NCBI GenBank assembly: GCA_023384315.1
Contig: JAHDWY010000092.1
Coordinates: 2,849 to 10,426, forward strand
DNA: 7,578 nt
Source of the DNA: Candidatus Hydrogenedentota bacterium
Lineage (GTDB): Bacteria; Hydrogenedentota; Hydrogenedentia; Hydrogenedentales; SLHB01
Direction: 5' to 3'
Shown: piece by piece, positions 6,097 to 7,578 of the stretch
Layout: every line of letters begins with the position of its first letter
Numbering within the stretch: position 1 is the stretch's first letter
Notes under the pieces: generated by a model
Database searches by the model: none
What the model saw: only the letters and a program-made list of their open reading frames with translations
Told to the model about the DNA's origin: nothing
Translations under genes and position numbers: made by a program

Positions 6097-7182
6097 ATGG
6101 ATTTTTTCGAGGCGCAGGACCGGTTTGAGCTGGCGGACGACTTGTATCGCAACGGCCAGTACGCGCAGGCCCTGGATCAATTGTCGGATCTGGAGAAGCA
6201 CTACCCCGACAACTACCGTCTGCTGAACGCCAAAGCGCGCACCCTCGCAAAACTGGGCAAAGTCCAACAGGCGCTCGTCATCTGCGACCGGCTACTCGAT
6301 GAGTTCAAGTACGAAAAGGTGCGGCGCCTCCGGGACCAACTGGCGGTGGCCGTCGATATGACGGCCAAGAAGGGCAAACTGGCCCCCTTGGAGCCGCCTC
6401 CCTTGCCGAAACGTAATCCGGAACCACAAACCGCGGACGACCAGCCGCCGCCCTTGCCGATGATGCCATCCGTGCCGGACGCCATCCCCACGGCCGCACC
6501 GCCCATGCCCGCCCAGACGATCGAGCCCGGATTGTTCGAGGTGAAAGAGGAGCCTGCCATGCGGTCGTTCCGCATCAAACCGGTCCGGTTGCTGTTGCTC
6601 GTCGCCATCATCGCCGTCATGGCCCTGGGGTACCTTCCCTACTGGCTCGGCGGCGGGCTTATCGCCGCCTACTTCATCATCAAGTGGATCATCCGCGCCG
6701 CCCTGTACCGCTTGTTCACGATTCCCTTCAAGATGAAAGGAAAGGCCCTCGCCGGAGCCACGGCCGAGATTCACGGTTGGGAGTGGACCGAAAAACCGGT
6801 TCGCGCGCGACCCGCGGACGAGGACGACGAGGATGGGGAGTACGATGACGAGGAGGACGGCGATTCAGACAAGGGCCTCCGCTACGTGTGGATCGACGTC
6901 ACCATCACGCCGCCCGACCGAAGCGAAGGCTTTGTCCACTGGGACCCGAGCGACCTGGCCCTTATCCCGAGCGGCGAACGGCTCAAGACACCCGACGACC
7001 ACGACAAATGCTTGCAAGCGCGCGACCTACGCTTCATCCGCGACGGCCAGGAAGTCGATTACGAAGGCGAGAAATTAACGGGACCCCACCGTCTGAAACT
7101 GCTCGTCGCCGTGCCCCCCGACAAGAGCGCCTTTCGCTTCGTCTACTATTTCGAAGTCTTCGGCGAGCTGAGCCTCACCTGA
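6097..7182 (+). CDS. TPR-containing membrane protein with acidic linker and C-terminal domain
   Basis: A 361-aa protein of unrecognised family with a clear modular layout. Residues 4-75 form two TPR-like helical pairs (AQDRFELADDLYRNGQYAQAL and AKARTLAKLGKVQQALVICD). Residues 96-145 are proline-rich (PPPLPKRNPEP, QPPPLPMMP). A basic patch (RSFRIKPVR) precedes two adjacent hydrophobic segments at about 164-184 and 185-205, so it is probably an inner-membrane protein with both ends on the same side, likely the cytoplasm. Residues 241-260 are almost all Asp/Glu. The last 100 residues (LRYVWIDVTITPP to FRFVYYFEVFGELSL) look like a compact beta domain. TPRs usually mediate protein contacts; the partner is unknown. 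It diverges from PSD1 and converges on the SDR gene. The ATG was chosen for its Shine-Dalgarno site and because the TPR begins at once; an in-frame TTG at 5941 is the alternative. Confidence 0.82.
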   Translation: MDFFEAQDRFELADDLYRNGQYAQALDQLSDLEKHYPDNYRLLNAKARTLAKLGKVQQALVICDRLLDEFKYEKVRRLRDQLAVAVDMTAKKGKLAPLEPPPLPKRNPEPQTADDQPPPLPMMPSVPDAIPTAAPPMPAQTIEPGLFEVKEEPAMRSFRIKPVRLLLLVAIIAVMALGYLPYWLGGGLIAAYFIIKWIIRAALYRLFTIPFKMKGKALAGATAEIHGWEWTEKPVRARPADEDDEDGEYDDEEDGDSDKGLRYVWIDVTITPPDRSEGFVHWDPSDLALIPSGERLKTPDDHDKCLQARDLRFIRDGQEVDYEGEKLTGPHRLKLLVAVPPDKSAFRFVYYFEVFGELSLT

Positions 7183-7215
7183 GTCCGTAGCAAATCCCCC
7201 CCGGGTTGCGCCGCC

Positions 7216-7296
7216 GTCCTTATTGTCCCTGCCGTCCCTGTGGTCCCTTACGTCCTTGTTGTCCCTTAGGTCGCTTAGGTCCCTTAGGTCCTTTGC
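7216..7296. repeat. Tandem array of 9-bp repeats, nine units (array 2)
   Basis: Nine contiguous 9-mers on the plus strand: GTCCTTATT, GTCCCTGCC, GTCCCTGTG, GTCCCTTAC, GTCCTTGTT, GTCCCTTAG, GTCGCTTAG, GTCCCTTAG and GTCCTTTGC. The consensus is GTCCCTTAG; GTC and the T at position 6 are invariant. The units most alike are at the high-coordinate end, near the SDR stop codon. The array fills most of the 132-bp gap between the converging TPR and SDR genes. On the minus strand each unit reads like CTAAGGGAC and is purine-rich. There are no spacers. No canonical hairpin-plus-T terminator is seen in this gap. Confidence 0.93.
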
Positions 7297-7314
7297 ACGT
7301 TTCGCCATCTTCCC

Positions 7315-7578
7315 TTACTCCACCGTCGCCTTCGTCGCTCCTGTCGAAATCCCGCCATCCACGAGCAGCGTCTGGCCCGTGATGTACTCGCTGGCGTCGG
7401 ATGCCAGAAAAACCACCGCGCCATCCAAATCGTTTGGTTGCCCTGGACGGTTTAGTGGAATCCGGTCGCAGAGATACTCCACCCATTTCTCGTTCTCATA
7501 GAGCACCGCATTCTGCGCCGTCTTGAACCAACCCGGCGCAAGGCAGTTCACCGTAATCCCGTATTCGCCCCAGTCGTC
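7315..7578 (-). CDS. SDR family oxidoreductase, C-terminal part (runs off the right edge)
   Basis: The last 87 codons of a short-chain dehydrogenase/reductase, ending in TAA at 7315-7317. The visible part begins DDWGEYGITVNCLAPGWF, the standard SDR strand beta-F (usually RVNAIAPG), followed by the substrate-loop region and then RIPLNRPGQPNDLDGAVVFL, ASDASEYITGQTLLVDGG, which is the classical SDR C-terminal signature. The sequence style is close to gluconate 5-dehydrogenase-like SDRs, which interconvert a sugar acid and its keto form using NAD(P)H, but substrate is not determined by this part. The nucleotide-binding TGxxxGIG and catalytic Ser-Tyr-Lys residues lie beyond the window edge. It converges on the TPR gene. 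Confidence 0.93.
   Translation of the reverse strand, partial: DDWGEYGITVNCLAPGWFKTAQNAVLYENEKWVEYLCDRIPLNRPGQPNDLDGAVVFLASDASEYITGQTLLVDGGISTGATKATVE

Noticed and set aside
7220..7486. Minus-strand frame ending in collagen-like Gly-Pro-Lys triplets
   Set aside because: It overlaps the SDR gene in a different frame; the triplets come from the 9-bp array, and the upstream half is a shadow of SDR coding sequence.

Overview
The window looks like part of a chromosome from a planctomycete-like bacterium (Planctomycetota, Verrucomicrobiota/Lentisphaerota, or a related lineage such as Hydrogenedentota). The main sign is a c-type cytochrome/PSD1 protein (PSCyt1-DUF1549-DUF1553) encoded in the same direction as a Tat-exported DUF1501 protein, a pairing typical of these groups. 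The coding DNA is GC-rich, roughly 60-70% where counted. Phylum-level placement is inference; there is no rRNA or marker gene here.

Layout. A minus-strand run reads leftward from about 5845 to the left edge: (1) the 1035-aa exported PSCyt1/PSD1 protein (2738-5845), (2) a small, lower-GC putative lipoprotein of unknown function (2227-2679), (3) a 54-bp imperfect palindrome (2154-2207), (4) the 477-aa DUF1501 protein (697-2130), (5) a 63-bp array of 9-bp repeats (632-694), and (6) the start of a cytosolic protein that looks like the N-terminal beta-sandwich of a carbohydrate-active enzyme (579 to beyond base 1). Diverging from PSD1 across a 251-bp promoter region is a plus-strand gene (6097-7182) for a TPR / proline-rich / two-TM / acidic / C-terminal-domain protein. 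It converges with the 3' end of a short-chain dehydrogenase (7315 to beyond 7578, minus strand). Between these two lies a second array of nine 9-bp repeats (7216-7296).

How the genes may fit together. In planctomycetes, PSD1 and DUF1501 proteins are usually exported and often lie near sulfatases and glycoside hydrolases. The neighbouring carbohydrate-enzyme-like fragment and the gluconate-5-dehydrogenase-like SDR fit a general theme of polysaccharide or sugar catabolism, but the substrate cannot be read from the sequence.

The most unusual feature is the pair of 9-bp arrays, 6.5 kb apart. All 16 units begin with GTC on the plus strand (NNNNNNGAC, usually NNNNNGGAC, on the minus strand). Both start within 2-18 bp after the stop codon of a minus-strand gene, in the same orientation. 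The other point of interest is the low-GC small gene plus palindrome that separates PSD1 from DUF1501.
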